From: GCA-958296115 sp965222445
GTDB taxonomy: Bacteria; Chloroflexota; Dehalococcoidia; Lucifugimonadales; CAJWER01
Direction of reading: 5' to 3'
Assembly: GCA_965222445.1 (NCBI GenBank)
Contig: CBDCTY010000002.1
Location: 2,790,001-2,854,000 of the forward strand
Length of the DNA stretch: 64,000 nucleotides
The notes beneath the pieces were generated by a model. It ran no database searches, was not told the DNA's origin, and saw only the letters and a program-made list of their open reading frames with translations. The position numbers and the translations under genes were made by a program. Each line of letters begins with the position of its first letter. The stretch's first letter is position 1. Shown here in pieces: positions 1-8,446 of the stretch.

Positions 1-243
1 CTCTTCATTCCAGGAAAGGGCACGATTGTCGTGGGCGACGCCCTCCAGTTCCGCTTCGGAAAGTTGGGGCCGCCTGCCGAGAATGTCACCGCCGACAACC
101 GACTGGCCCAAGAGTCCCTGGCGCGGCTGCTTCCTTTCGATTTCCACACGATGTGCTTCAGCCACTATCCGCCGCTTACGACGAACGCCCACCGCGAATT
201 GGAGATGCTGGTCGAAAGGATGCCAGTAGCCGACTCGCCCTGA
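1..243 (+). CDS. C-terminal part of MBL-fold metallo-hydrolase (partial)
   Basis: The frame is open from the first base and ends at TGA 241-243, giving the last 80 residues of a gene that starts outside the window. The segment reads PGKGTIVVGDALQ, then LGPPAENVTADN, then FDFHTMCFSHYPPLT. This is the usual end of metallo-beta-lactamase-fold hydrolases: a VGDAL strand carrying a metal-binding Asp, and a late FxHxPP segment carrying the last metal-binding His. The catalytic HxHxDH motif would lie upstream and cannot be seen. Substrate unknown. The family match is by motif recognition only. Confidence 0.6.
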   Translation, partial: LFIPGKGTIVVGDALQFRFGKLGPPAENVTADNRLAQESLARLLPFDFHTMCFSHYPPLTTNAHRELEMLVERMPVADSP

Positions 244-457
244 GCCTAGCCGCCCATGACAGCGATGCGCCGGCAGAACGCTGTCCCCACAGTGGTCGCC
301 TAATGGCAGGGAGAGAGACGTTCAGAGTGCGATAAACTGATCCCGTTCAGAGGGGGACAAGCTTGGGGAACTGCACATAGCCAAAGTCTAAAACAGCACC
401 CAGCGCTCGCCGCAACCCCTCTACGGGCCACTAAACCGCTAGTCAATTACAGTCCCT

Positions 458-664
458 TTAGCCCCAGGGGTTTAGGAGATCGATGTCGAGGTGCTGGAAA
501 TCGGCGGTGTTTCGGGTGGCTAGTGCCAGGTCGTTGGCCCTGGCCGTACCGGCGACAAGAGCATCTCCCAGGTCCAGCGTGCGGCCGGCCCGACGCGCCT
601 GTGCCCGGAATTGCGCGGCCCACCTCGCGCCCGCTCTGTCCAGCGGCAGGATGCGGTCCTGGTA
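458..664 (-). pseudogene. VapC/FitB-like PIN toxin, C-terminal remnant
   Basis: The minus-strand frame encodes RILPLDRAGARWAAQFRA, then LDLGDALVAGTARANDLALAT, then RNTADFQHLDIDLLNPWG. This matches the second half of a VapC/FitB PIN-domain ribonuclease, with the conserved Asp in LGDALVAGTA and the TRNTADF strand. The N-terminal half, with the first catalytic Asp, is absent: upstream residues in this frame do not resemble a PIN domain. No Phd/AbrB-type antitoxin gene is found beside it. It is best read as a decayed toxin-antitoxin locus, 145 bp from a small transposon-like element. Confidence 0.55.
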
Positions 665-808
665 TGGAAGAGTTCGACATCGAGCTGATCGACGCCAGGT
701 CCAGCTACAGACCGCCGACTTAACCAAACGTCAGGCCGACTTTCTCAACAGGCCCGCTCCTGGCGATCGATAGCTGACCCGCGCCGCGCACGAGAGGGCG
801 GCTGACCT

Positions 809-945
809 CAGGGCCTTTCCAAAGTCCGTTCGTGGTGAGCCTGTCGAACCACAATTGGGGCCTTCGACCCTTCGACAAGCTCAGGAGAGCCAAGCTCAGG
901 CCGAACGGCAAGGTACGACCCTATCTCAACAATGGAAAGGCCCTG
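809..945 (+). mobile_element. Non-coding element family 1 (MITE-like), 137-bp copy
   Basis: The element starts with CAGGGCCTTTCCA (809-821) and ends with the exact inverse TGGAAAGGCCCTG (933-945), a perfect 13-bp terminal inverted repeat. It is flanked by a perfect 9-bp direct repeat GGCTGACCT at 800-808 and 946-954, the signature of target duplication. It has no open frame that could encode a transposase. By eye it is identical over all 137 bp to the copy at 59975-60111. The rest of the 728-1118 gap holds nothing else I can identify. Confidence 0.9.
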
Positions 946-1118
946 GGCTGACCTGCAATTAGCTCGTCGGCCAGCCTGTTTTCTGTTAGAGTGAATAGGG
1001 CACGTCTAATCACGTGGGGGCGGTTCCTACTGCAACGAACCATCGCCCTTCCCATCTTTCGTCTTGTCCCTGCTCTGAATACTGATCTCGCCCCCTGGCC
1101 TAAGGAGTCCGCTTCAGC

Positions 1119-2558
1119 ATGCCGTTGAAATCCCTATTCGCTCGCCCAAGTTCGCACGACCGTAGGCCAAGGCACCATACCGTTTGCGCTGAATGCGCCA
1201 CGCCCACGACTGTCCCCTTCCGGCCGAGCCAAAATCGTCCCGTGTACTGCCGCCCGTGCTTCAAAGCCCGGCGCTCTTCCACCCAAGCAACCTCATCCGT
1301 AGAGGAGTCATCCAGTACAAAGGAATCATTTGCCGGCGGTGCGCCCGCAGGCGCTCCAGCGTTTCCTGAAATGGCCCTGAGAGCCGCCACCAAGTCAGCT
1401 CTCTCACGTCTGAACATATCAGTGCCCACGCCCATCCAAGAACAGTCCATCCCTCTTCTATTAGCGGGACGTGACTTGATAGGACAGGCGCGTACAGGAT
1501 CTGGGAAGACTCTGGCGTTCGCGGTCCCGATGGTGGAACGGTGCGACCCTTCGGTCCGGCAAGTTCAAGCGCTCGTGCTGGTTCCCACTCGTGAGTTGGC
1601 TATCCAGGTGGCTGAAGTCACTGAGGCAATCGCCTCACCACACCGACTGCGCGTCACCTTGCTTTACGGCGGCCGCTCGCCGCGGTCGGAGTGCACTGAA
1701 TTGGACGCCGGCGCCCAGATCGTCATTGGTACCCCAGGCCGCACGCTCGACCACCTTCGGCAAGGCGCCTTAGGCCTTCAATCTGTGCGTTTTTTGGTGT
1801 TGGACGAGGCGGACGAAATGCTGGACAGGGGGTTTGCCCGGGACGTCGAGGCTATCCTCAGCCGGACGCCTTCCAGTCGGCAGACAGCGCTCCTGTCGGC
1901 GACAATGCCCGCATGGGTAGCAAAGACAGCCGCAAAGCACCTGCGGAACCCGGCGATGGCCGAGGTCGACGCAGAGTTGCAAACGCTGCCGACCGTCAAG
2001 CATTTGGTCTACACCATCGGTAAGAGCGACAAGATATGCGCCCTGCAAAGCCTGCTGGACCAGCGGGATGGCGTGCCTGTCATCGTCTTTGGCAAGACCA
2101 AGCACGGCGTGAAGAAGCTGGCCATACAATTGAGCGCGCTGGGCTATCCGGTGGGGGCGCTCCAGGGAAACCTGAGTCAAAATGCACGTGAGCGCGTAAT
2201 GGCGGCTTTCCGCTCCGGAGCCATGCCGATCTTGGTTGCAACGAACGTCGCCGCCCGAGGATTGGATGTTGAGGGCATTGGCCAAGTTATCAACTATGAC
2301 CTGCCGGACTCTGAACAACTCTTCACGCACCGGGTTGGCCGGACCGGCCGCATGGGGCGAACCGGCGAGGCAGTGACGTTCATCACGCCAGATGAAGAAC
2401 GGAAGTGGCAGGAAATTAACAGAGGCCTAGGACATCGGTTCACTCGCAAGCCATGGGATGCCGACCGTAGGGTGGGACAACGTCAGGAGAGCACTCCACA
2501 TCAGCCGCCGGTGCTATCGCCCCGGTCCCTGGTACACGGAGGCGTCCGGGTTCCCTAA
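1119..2558 (+). CDS. DEAD-box ATP-dependent RNA helicase with N-terminal zinc ribbon
   Basis: This 479-residue protein has a predicted zinc ribbon first (Cys23, Cys26, Cys44, Cys47; CAEC and CRPC), then both RecA-like helicase domains. Visible motifs are a Q-motif region near 95, Walker A ARTGSGKT near 124-131, VLDEAD near 227-232, the SAT motif near 258 and HRVGRTGR near 403-410. It should unwind RNA in ribosome or mRNA metabolism. The ATG has AAGGAG at 1102-1107. The C-terminal tail is short (about 50 residues after motif VI). Another frame stays open past the stop to about 2682 with Gly/Pro/Arg-rich codons, so the tail may have been shortened by a frameshift; this is uncertain. Confidence 0.93.
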   Translation: MPLKSLFARPSSHDRRPRHHTVCAECATPTTVPFRPSQNRPVYCRPCFKARRSSTQATSSVEESSSTKESFAGGAPAGAPAFPEMALRAATKSALSRLNISVPTPIQEQSIPLLLAGRDLIGQARTGSGKTLAFAVPMVERCDPSVRQVQALVLVPTRELAIQVAEVTEAIASPHRLRVTLLYGGRSPRSECTELDAGAQIVIGTPGRTLDHLRQGALGLQSVRFLVLDEADEMLDRGFARDVEAILSRTPSSRQTALLSATMPAWVAKTAAKHLRNPAMAEVDAELQTLPTVKHLVYTIGKSDKICALQSLLDQRDGVPVIVFGKTKHGVKKLAIQLSALGYPVGALQGNLSQNARERVMAAFRSGAMPILVATNVAARGLDVEGIGQVINYDLPDSEQLFTHRVGRTGRMGRTGEAVTFITPDEERKWQEINRGLGHRFTRKPWDADRRVGQRQESTPHQPPVLSPRSLVHGGVRVP

Positions 2559-3046
2559 TTTCGGCCGGCCGTTCGGAGGCAATCGGCCTGGGCGTCAAGG
2601 CGCCAGCGTCAGCCCGGCAAGACCAATGGCTCCTGCTGTATTGGCATGGCCTCTCGTAGTGAGCTTCCGTTGGATTTGGTAAGGCTAGTATCGTTTCAAA
2701 CTGAATATGATGGATAGATGTGTTGAAGTTTAGTGCGAGCGTCCTGAGTGGAGAAGCGCCAGTCTATAACGGCGACAGCCTCATTGCGCTTACGTTCCAG
2801 CGCCGAGACCTCTTGTAGAGAGCGTACGCTAGTCCTCTCTGTCCTCGACTAGGCCCTCTGCGAAGAGCTAGCCGGTCATTGTTTCGGTTCTGCTGCTGGC
2901 GGGCAGGGAATGTGTCAGTGCTAACACAGCCCGATTCACTAGAAGCATCATACAAGTCAAAAACATCGTAGCAGATGAGAGCAGTAACCCGGTTCTGCTA
3001 TCATCGCGCCCAATGTAGCCAGGCTTTGCTGGCCAGGAGGCCCTGA
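2559..3046 (+). other. Intergenic region; only a weak promoter seen
   Basis: I find no credible gene in these 488 bases. Short open frames on both strands lack family motifs and ribosome binding sites. Near the right end, TATCAT at 2999-3004 is preceded by TGC, giving an extended -10 box that could drive the ligase gene starting at 3047. An AGGAGG ribosome binding site sits at 3035-3040. The left part could be the decayed 3' end of the helicase gene. Confidence 0.4.
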
Positions 3047-5536
3047 ATGGCGCAGGACAGGTCGGTGGTAGAGGCAACCTTGGTCGACTTCCTCCGGGCG
3101 CGTGCCGAGGAATTCGGTGACCGCGATGCGCTGCTCTTCAGGCCCGGCTTCCGTTACCAGCGCTGGTCATACGCCGACCTATGGAAGAGCGCCGAGCGTA
3201 TAGCCGCCATGCTGCAGGCGCGCGGCCTCTCCAAGGGCGACCGCGCACTCATTTGGGGCCCGAACTGCCCCCAGTGGGTTCTTGCCCTATTTGGTTGTCT
3301 TCGTGCGGGGGTGATTGTAGTACCCCTCGACGTGCGGAGTCCCCGTGAATTCGTCGAGAACGTCGCTTCAAGGGTGGACGCCAAGCTCTCCTTCGTCTCG
3401 CGGGTGACCCCCAGCTATCACAACGAGCTCGGCCTCCCCGAAATCGACTTCGAGGACCTCGATGCGCTGGCGGAAGAGATGCCCGCACCGGGCCCAGTGG
3501 AAATCGGCTCTGACGACCTTGCCGAGGTGATGTTCACGTCCGGGACCACGGGCGACCCGAAGGGAGTCATGCTCACGCACCGCAACATCATGGCGAACAT
3601 GGCATCAGTCGTGCAAGTCGCTCCGGGCAGGAGATCCGACCGGATGATGTCGATCCTGCCGCTCAGCCACATGCTGGAACAGATGGGCGGCCTCCTCGTG
3701 CCAATGAACGCGGGCGCGAACATCACATACCCGACGGCCCGCCAGGCCACCGTGCTTTTCAGGACTATGAAGGAGCGCCGGGTCACGATGATGGTCATGG
3801 TGCCCCAACTCCTCGACCTCTTCATGAAGGGCATAGAGCGGGAGGTCCGGCGGCAGGGCAAGGAGGCTCTTTGGGCAAAGCTCAATAAGGTCGCCGCTCG
3901 CACGCCCTTTCCACTCCGCCGGGTCCTCTTCAGCCAGGTGCACAAGAAGTTCGGCGGCAAGCTCGACTTCATCTTTGCGGGAGGCGCACCCCTCGACCAC
4001 GACCTCGGCGCCAAGTGGAACCTGCTCGGCGTGAAGGTGATACAGGGCTACGGCGCCACCGAGACGTCCCCGGTCATCACTTGCCATTTCCAGGACAGGC
4101 CCCGCTACGACTCGCCGGGGCCTCCGGTGCCCGGTGTGGAAGTGAAGATCGCCGATGACGGTGAGGTGCTCGTCCGCGGCGAGAACGTCACGCAGGGTTA
4201 CTGGAACGCACCCGAGGCGACCGCCGCCTCTTTCCAGGACGGCTGGTACAAGACAGGCGACCAGGGCGAGTTCGACGATGAGGGATTCCTGCATCTGAAG
4301 GGGCGGAAGAAGGACATGATAGTCCTGGGCAGTGGCCTAAACGTCTACCCCGAGGACGTCGAGGCGATGCTGGTCAGGCACGAGGCGGTGGAGGATGTTG
4401 CGGTCGTCGGCCTGCCTCGCGCGTCGGGCGCTGAAATTCATGCCGCGCTGATCATGGCAGATGCCAACCAAGCCCCCGACGCCGTCGCATGGGCCAACGG
4501 ACGGCTTGCCGAGCACCAGCGTGTGAGGGGATTCACCGTCTGGCCGGACGAGGACTTCCCCCGCACTCACACCCTCAAGGTCAAGAAGGTCCTGCTCGCC
4601 GACATGCTGCTGAGCGAGGAAGGCGAGTCCGAGGCCCCGGCGCGACAGGCCGCGGCGCAGGAGGGGCCGTCGCTGGAGGGACTGATCGCCGAGATCGCCG
4701 AGGTCCCCGTCGCCGAGATTGCCGACGACAAGACTCTCGACGGCGACTTGGACATGGACTCCCTGAAGCGGGTAGAGCTACTGTCCTCCATTGAAGAGGA
4801 ACTCGGCGTGTACCTGGACGAGTCAGCGATGGAGCAGGGGACCACCGTCGCAGCCCTGGCAAGAATGGTCGACGAGGGTTCCCGGACGCCCGAGGACAAG
4901 AAGTTCGTGCGCTGGGGCATGAGCTGGTGGTGCAAGCCGCTCAGAGGCGTCATCCAGCGCGTGGTCATATTCCCTGTGCTCAGGTGGCTGTACGGCCTCC
5001 GGGTCATGGGCGCGTCGAACGTCGCGGGCCTCGAAGCACCGGTGCTCTTCGCCGCCAACCATTGCCTGCGACTCGACAACGGCCTCCTCATCAAAGCCAT
5101 GCCGCAGCGCCATCGCAGGAGGCTCGCCATCGCCGCTTGGGAGGAGATGTGGAGCAACCCGGCCTACCGCGTCACCCATCCGCTCATAGGCAACGGCTTC
5201 CCCTTCTCTAAGGGCGGCGCGGTACGTGCAAGCCTGGAGAACATGGGCCGCATCCTCGACGATGGCTGGTCCGTGCTCATCTATCCCGAGGGCGAGCTCA
5301 CCGTCGGCGGCCCCATCCAGCCTTTCAGGGGAGGCACCGGCCTCGTAGCCGTCGAGTCGGGCATCCCCGTCGTGCCCATCAAGCTCCACATCCGGAGCAT
5401 CGGCTCGCCCACCGGCTTCCCTCTGTTCAAGAGGGGGGACGTGGAAGTGCGCATCGGCTCTCCCATTAACTTTGCACGCGGCACCTCCTACGAGCAGGCC
5501 ACCGCAAGAATCGAGGAGGCGGTGAGGGCGCTGTAG
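3047..5536 (+). CDS. AMP-dependent acyl ligase / acyl carrier / PlsC acyltransferase fusion
   Basis: This 829-residue protein has three parts. Residues 1-540 form an ANL-superfamily acyl-CoA/acyl-ACP synthetase, with P-loop TSGTTGDPKG near 164-173, GYGATE and a YKTGD motif. Residues 550-620 form a carrier domain with the phosphopantetheine site DMDSL at Ser572. Residues 640-829 form a PlsC/LPLAT acyltransferase with NHxxxxD (Asn671-Asp677) and YPEGE (746-750). The arrangement suggests that a fatty acid is activated, loaded on the built-in carrier and transferred to a lysolipid, as in Aas, but with the domain order reversed and an added carrier domain. ATG with AGGAGG six bases upstream. Substrate chain length cannot be judged. 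Confidence 0.9.
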   Translation: MAQDRSVVEATLVDFLRARAEEFGDRDALLFRPGFRYQRWSYADLWKSAERIAAMLQARGLSKGDRALIWGPNCPQWVLALFGCLRAGVIVVPLDVRSPREFVENVASRVDAKLSFVSRVTPSYHNELGLPEIDFEDLDALAEEMPAPGPVEIGSDDLAEVMFTSGTTGDPKGVMLTHRNIMANMASVVQVAPGRRSDRMMSILPLSHMLEQMGGLLVPMNAGANITYPTARQATVLFRTMKERRVTMMVMVPQLLDLFMKGIEREVRRQGKEALWAKLNKVAARTPFPLRRVLFSQVHKKFGGKLDFIFAGGAPLDHDLGAKWNLLGVKVIQGYGATETSPVITCHFQDRPRYDSPGPPVPGVEVKIADDGEVLVRGENVTQGYWNAPEATAASFQDGWYKTGDQGEFDDEGFLHLKGRKKDMIVLGSGLNVYPEDVEAMLVRHEAVEDVAVVGLPRASGAEIHAALIMADANQAPDAVAWANGRLAEHQRVRGFTVWPDEDFPRTHTLKVKKVLLADMLLSEEGESEAPARQAAAQEGPSLEGLIAEIAEVPVAEIADDKTLDGDLDMDSLKRVELLSSIEEELGVYLDESAMEQGTTVAALARMVDEGSRTPEDKKFVRWGMSWWCKPLRGVIQRVVIFPVLRWLYGLRVMGASNVAGLEAPVLFAANHCLRLDNGLLIKAMPQRHRRRLAIAAWEEMWSNPAYRVTHPLIGNGFPFSKGGAVRASLENMGRILDDGWSVLIYPEGELTVGGPIQPFRGGTGLVAVESGIPVVPIKLHIRSIGSPTGFPLFKRGDVEVRIGSPINFARGTSYEQATARIEEAVRAL

Positions 5537-5596
5537 AATGACAGTGATCTGCGGACTTAATGACGGTAGGCTCCGCCATGTGGAGGGCATTCCGCA

Positions 5597-5833
5597 ATGA
5601 ATTTACGCAACACGGTTCACGCAATCATTTCTCCGGGAGACCGCTACTACGTTGCTGAGTGCATGGAGATTCCCGTTGTTACGCAGGGCCTCACCGTCGA
5701 TGAGACTCTAGCTAATCTCCAGGAGGCCATGTCTCTGCATCTGGAGGACGAAGATCTTACGGAACTCGGACTTGTCCCCAGCCCGACACTCTCGGTCACA
5801 TTGGAGCTGGGCCCGGTAAATGTCCCGGCTTAG
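5597..5833 (+). CDS. hicB: HicB-family antitoxin
   Basis: The 78-residue protein has the HicB partial RNase-H-like fold: a start resembling TVHAIISPGDRYYVAECMEIPVV, the turn GLTVDETLANLQEAM, and a C-terminal strand. It lacks the extra DNA-binding domain of longer HicB proteins, so autoregulation may depend on the complex. It overlaps the downstream HicA gene by 14 bases, so the pair should be translationally coupled. The antitoxin-first order is less usual than hicAB but is known. A GGAGGG ribosome binding site precedes the ATG. Confidence 0.85.
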   Translation: MNLRNTVHAIISPGDRYYVAECMEIPVVTQGLTVDETLANLQEAMSLHLEDEDLTELGLVPSPTLSVTLELGPVNVPA

Positions 5834-6065
5834 GAATCTGTCAGGCGACGAGGTCGTCTCCATAATGAGAGAGTTCGGGTTCTTCCCTCATTCCCAAAGA
5901 GGGAGCCATGTGAAGCTCCGGCGCACCACAGAATCCGGCAAGACGCAGAGTCTGACTGTTCCTCGTCATGCTGAGATGGATAGAGGTACCTTGCGAGCCG
6001 TTTTTCGCCAAGCCAGCAGATTTGTCCCGGAGCAAGAGCTCCAGCCGCACTTCTACCGAGACTAA
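5820..6065 (+). CDS. hicA: HicA-family mRNA interferase toxin
   Basis: The 81-residue protein has the double-stranded-RNA-binding-like HicA fold: LSGDEVVSIMREFGFFPHSQRGSHVKL, with the catalytic His in the GSH motif, then SLTVPRHAEMDRGTLRAVFRQA. Known HicA toxins cleave mRNA and are neutralised by HicB. The gene begins inside hicB and ends 4 bases into the convergent plsY stop region (overlap 6062-6065). All expected motifs are intact, so the pair looks functional. Confidence 0.88.
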   Translation: MSRLRNLSGDEVVSIMREFGFFPHSQRGSHVKLRRTTESGKTQSLTVPRHAEMDRGTLRAVFRQASRFVPEQELQPHFYRD

Positions 6066-6661
6066 TCTTCACGCAGGGTCGTTTCTGGCTGACCCTGGCT
6101 GGCCCTGCGGTACTGTATCCTGCTCTTCACCAGCACTGCTCCTGCCCCGGCCAAGGTTACTATGACCCCGGCGGCATCGTCGTGGAACCACCAGCCCGCC
6201 GGGGCAGCCACAAGAAAGAACAGCAGACCAGAGTAGCCCGCGTTCTTGGTCAGCTTCACCATCACTAGGGCGATAGGCGCCGCTATCAGCACGCCCAGGG
6301 GGATGAGCCCCACGCCGGCTCCCATTGCGACGACCATCCCGGTTCCGCCGCGGAATCCCCAGAAGACCGGCAGGAAGTGCCCAGCCAGCACTCCGGCGGT
6401 TCCCGCGACTCCAGCCCACACCGACATATCCAACAGCAACGCCGGCAGCGTCGCGGCCATCCCCTTGCCAAGGTCCAGGGCCATGACTGCGGCTGCGTAC
6501 TTCGGCCCGATCTCGCGGAATATGTTGGCCGCGCCGGGGTTGCCGGTGCCCGTTTCCCGTATCGGGAACTTGGCCAGACGCGCCACGATGTCGCCGAACG
6601 ACACGGAGCCCAGCAGATAGGCCGCGCATCCCCAGAGGACGTATACCCAGGGCGCGTCCAT
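6062..6661 (-). CDS. plsY: Glycerol-3-phosphate acyltransferase PlsY
   Basis: PlsY transfers the acyl group from acyl-phosphate to glycerol-3-phosphate, the first step of phosphatidic acid synthesis at the membrane. The roughly 199-residue protein has about five membrane segments. The family signatures are present: LLGSVSFGDIVAR, TGTGNPGAANIFREIG near 37-52, and the glycine-rich GHFLPVFWGFRGGTGM near 100-115. The ATG at 6661 is chosen because it follows GAGGAGGG and begins the first membrane helix. Further upstream starts would add non-homologous sequence. It converges on hicA. Confidence 0.93.
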   Translation of the reverse strand: MDAPWVYVLWGCAAYLLGSVSFGDIVARLAKFPIRETGTGNPGAANIFREIGPKYAAAVMALDLGKGMAATLPALLLDMSVWAGVAGTAGVLAGHFLPVFWGFRGGTGMVVAMGAGVGLIPLGVLIAAPIALVMVKLTKNAGYSGLLFFLVAAPAGWWFHDDAAGVIVTLAGAGAVLVKSRIQYRRASQGQPETTLRED

Positions 6662-6779
6662 CTTCCCTCCTCGCTGCGAACGTGCGGAATTGTACTCGAT
6701 TCCCTGCCCGGTGTCGGCATGCGCGTCCGACGCACGATACAATGTCACTCATGATTCGACGGAGGCTCGGAGGCCCACA

Positions 6780-7415
6780 ATGAAGGTTGCGGCCGTCCTG
6801 TTCGACGCGGACGGCGTACTCCAGCATCAGAACACGACCCTGCATTCCGTCCTGACAGATGTCCTGTCGCTGACGCCCGAAGAAGTCGAAGGACGGTACC
6901 ACGAGGTATGGGAGGCGGAGAGTCCTATACTGACGGGGCGGGGCAACTTCGCGGAGACAATCTCGGACCTGCTGGTGAAATGGGGCAGGCCGGGGCACGC
7001 CGATACCTTCGTCAGTGCATCCAAGGACATACGGACCGACGAGGCCGTCGCGGGGATCGTCAGGCGCCTGCGCGAGGACGGAGTCCTGTGCTGCCTCGCC
7101 TCGAACCAGATGAGGTACAGGGCCAGGTACATGTCCGAGACGCTTGGCTACTGCGCGCTCTTCGACAGGGAGTTCTACTCGTGCGACATAGGGCACAAGA
7201 AGCCCGACGCGGCCTACTTCCTGGCGATTCTGGCGGCTCTGGACCTAACGCCCGGACAGGTCCTTTTCATCGACGATCACGACGCCAACGTTGCCGCGGC
7301 CCTCGACCTGGGCATGAACGCCGCGGTCTTCCAGCCGGCGCCCAGGGTCGAAACCGGATCGCTGATGCGCTCCATACTGTCCGAACACGGCCTGGAGGTG
7401 CCCTGCCAGCCATGA
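6780..7415 (+). CDS. HAD-superfamily hydrolase (phosphoglycolate-phosphatase-like)
   Basis: The 211-residue protein carries all four HAD motifs: DADGV with Asp9 and Asp11, LASNQ (motif II Ser), the Lys in GHKKPDAAYF (motif III) and LFIDDHDANV (motif IV). The helical cap after motif I is of the C1 type, as in small-molecule phosphatases. The substrate cannot be predicted. The ATG at 6780 follows a GGAGG-rich stretch. Its stop overlaps the next gene (ATGA, 7412-7415), so it is probably co-transcribed with the dehydrogenase, hydrolase and transporter that follow. Confidence 0.87.
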   Translation: MKVAAVLFDADGVLQHQNTTLHSVLTDVLSLTPEEVEGRYHEVWEAESPILTGRGNFAETISDLLVKWGRPGHADTFVSASKDIRTDEAVAGIVRRLREDGVLCCLASNQMRYRARYMSETLGYCALFDREFYSCDIGHKKPDAAYFLAILAALDLTPGQVLFIDDHDANVAAALDLGMNAAVFQPAPRVETGSLMRSILSEHGLEVPCQP

Positions 7416-8446
7416 AGGTACGAGTCGGCATCGTAGGTGTGGGCCACCGTGGCATCCAGATCGCGCGGTCTGCGGCCGCGCTCGACGACGTGACCGTAGC
7501 AGCGCTCGCGGACCTGGACGAGGACCGCCTGGCAAGCGCCGCCAACGAGCTTGGCGTGGACGAGACGTTCGCCCTGTTGAGCCAGATGCTGGAAAGCGTC
7601 GACATCGACGCCGTGCTTGTGCTGACGCCCGACCTCGCCCATAGGGACCAGGCCATAGCCGCGCTCGAAGCTGGGAAGCACGTACTTGTCGAGAAGCCGC
7701 CCGCATACACTGTGGAGGACACGCAGGCGATGGCGGACGCGGCGGACAGCGCGGGCAAGCGCCTGATGGTCGCCTGGAACCGGACGTTTGGCCTCCTCAG
7801 GGCGAAGGAGGTATTCGGTCTGGATGGGCCGGAAGTGGTGATGGCGGACTACGTGCGGCCAGGCCCGGCGTACCTGGCACTCATACGCATCCACATCGTC
7901 AACCCGCTCCACTTCATGTGCGGACGCCCGGCCGAGATTGCGGCCCACGGCGAGATGCACGACGCGACCCAGGAGGGCAACGTAGTGGCGAGCATCCGCT
8001 TCGAGAGCGGGGCGCTGGGCCAGATGACCGCCAGCCACGGCACTGGTGGGCATAGCGAGCGATTCACGGCGTACGGCGGTGGCTGGTCAGTGTTCATCGA
8101 TCACACGAGCAGAGGCGACGGCCGCATCATGCGGGACGGCGAGATCGTCGAGGAGTTCCGGCCCGTCGACACCGTGGCTGCCCAGATGCGCCACTTCATC
8201 GACTGCGTCAAGACGGACACCGAGCCCCTGAACTCAGGGCGCGACGCCGTCGAGGTCATGAAGATGACCCACGCGATAATGGATGCTGCTGGGTTCGGGG
8301 CGCCTCCGCCGCCCGGGGACAGGCGTGGATGGCTCCTGTGGTGCGGCTGCGGCGCCAAGGTCGTCCCCGGCGCGGCCTCGTGCCCGGACTGCGGCGCAGC
8401 ATGGGGCGGCTGGGCCCTCACGACCGAAGACGTGATGCAAGTCTGA
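7412..8446 (+). CDS. Gfo/Idh/MocA oxidoreductase with C-terminal zinc ribbon
   Basis: The 344-residue protein starts with a Rossmann fold (VGIVGVGHRGIQIARS, then ADLDEDR) and has the family EKP motif in KHVLVEKPPAYT, where the Lys helps catalysis. A typical C-terminal sheet domain follows. Such enzymes oxidise or reduce sugars and related carbonyls with NAD(P). The last 30 residues are unusual: CGCGAKVVPGAASCPDCG is a CxC/CxxC zinc ribbon not normally present in this family. ATGA overlap with the HAD gene upstream; TTG-initiated hydrolase immediately downstream. Confidence 0.9.
   Translation: MKVRVGIVGVGHRGIQIARSAAALDDVTVAALADLDEDRLASAANELGVDETFALLSQMLESVDIDAVLVLTPDLAHRDQAIAALEAGKHVLVEKPPAYTVEDTQAMADAADSAGKRLMVAWNRTFGLLRAKEVFGLDGPEVVMADYVRPGPAYLALIRIHIVNPLHFMCGRPAEIAAHGEMHDATQEGNVVASIRFESGALGQMTASHGTGGHSERFTAYGGGWSVFIDHTSRGDGRIMRDGEIVEEFRPVDTVAAQMRHFIDCVKTDTEPLNSGRDAVEVMKMTHAIMDAAGFGAPPPPGDRRGWLLWCGCGAKVVPGAASCPDCGAAWGGWALTTEDVMQV

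Noticed and set aside
6690..6779. Upstream extension of the HAD hydrolase
   Set aside because: The added 30 residues lie before the first beta strand, overlap the plsY leader region and lack homology; ATG 6780 has a good ribosome binding site.
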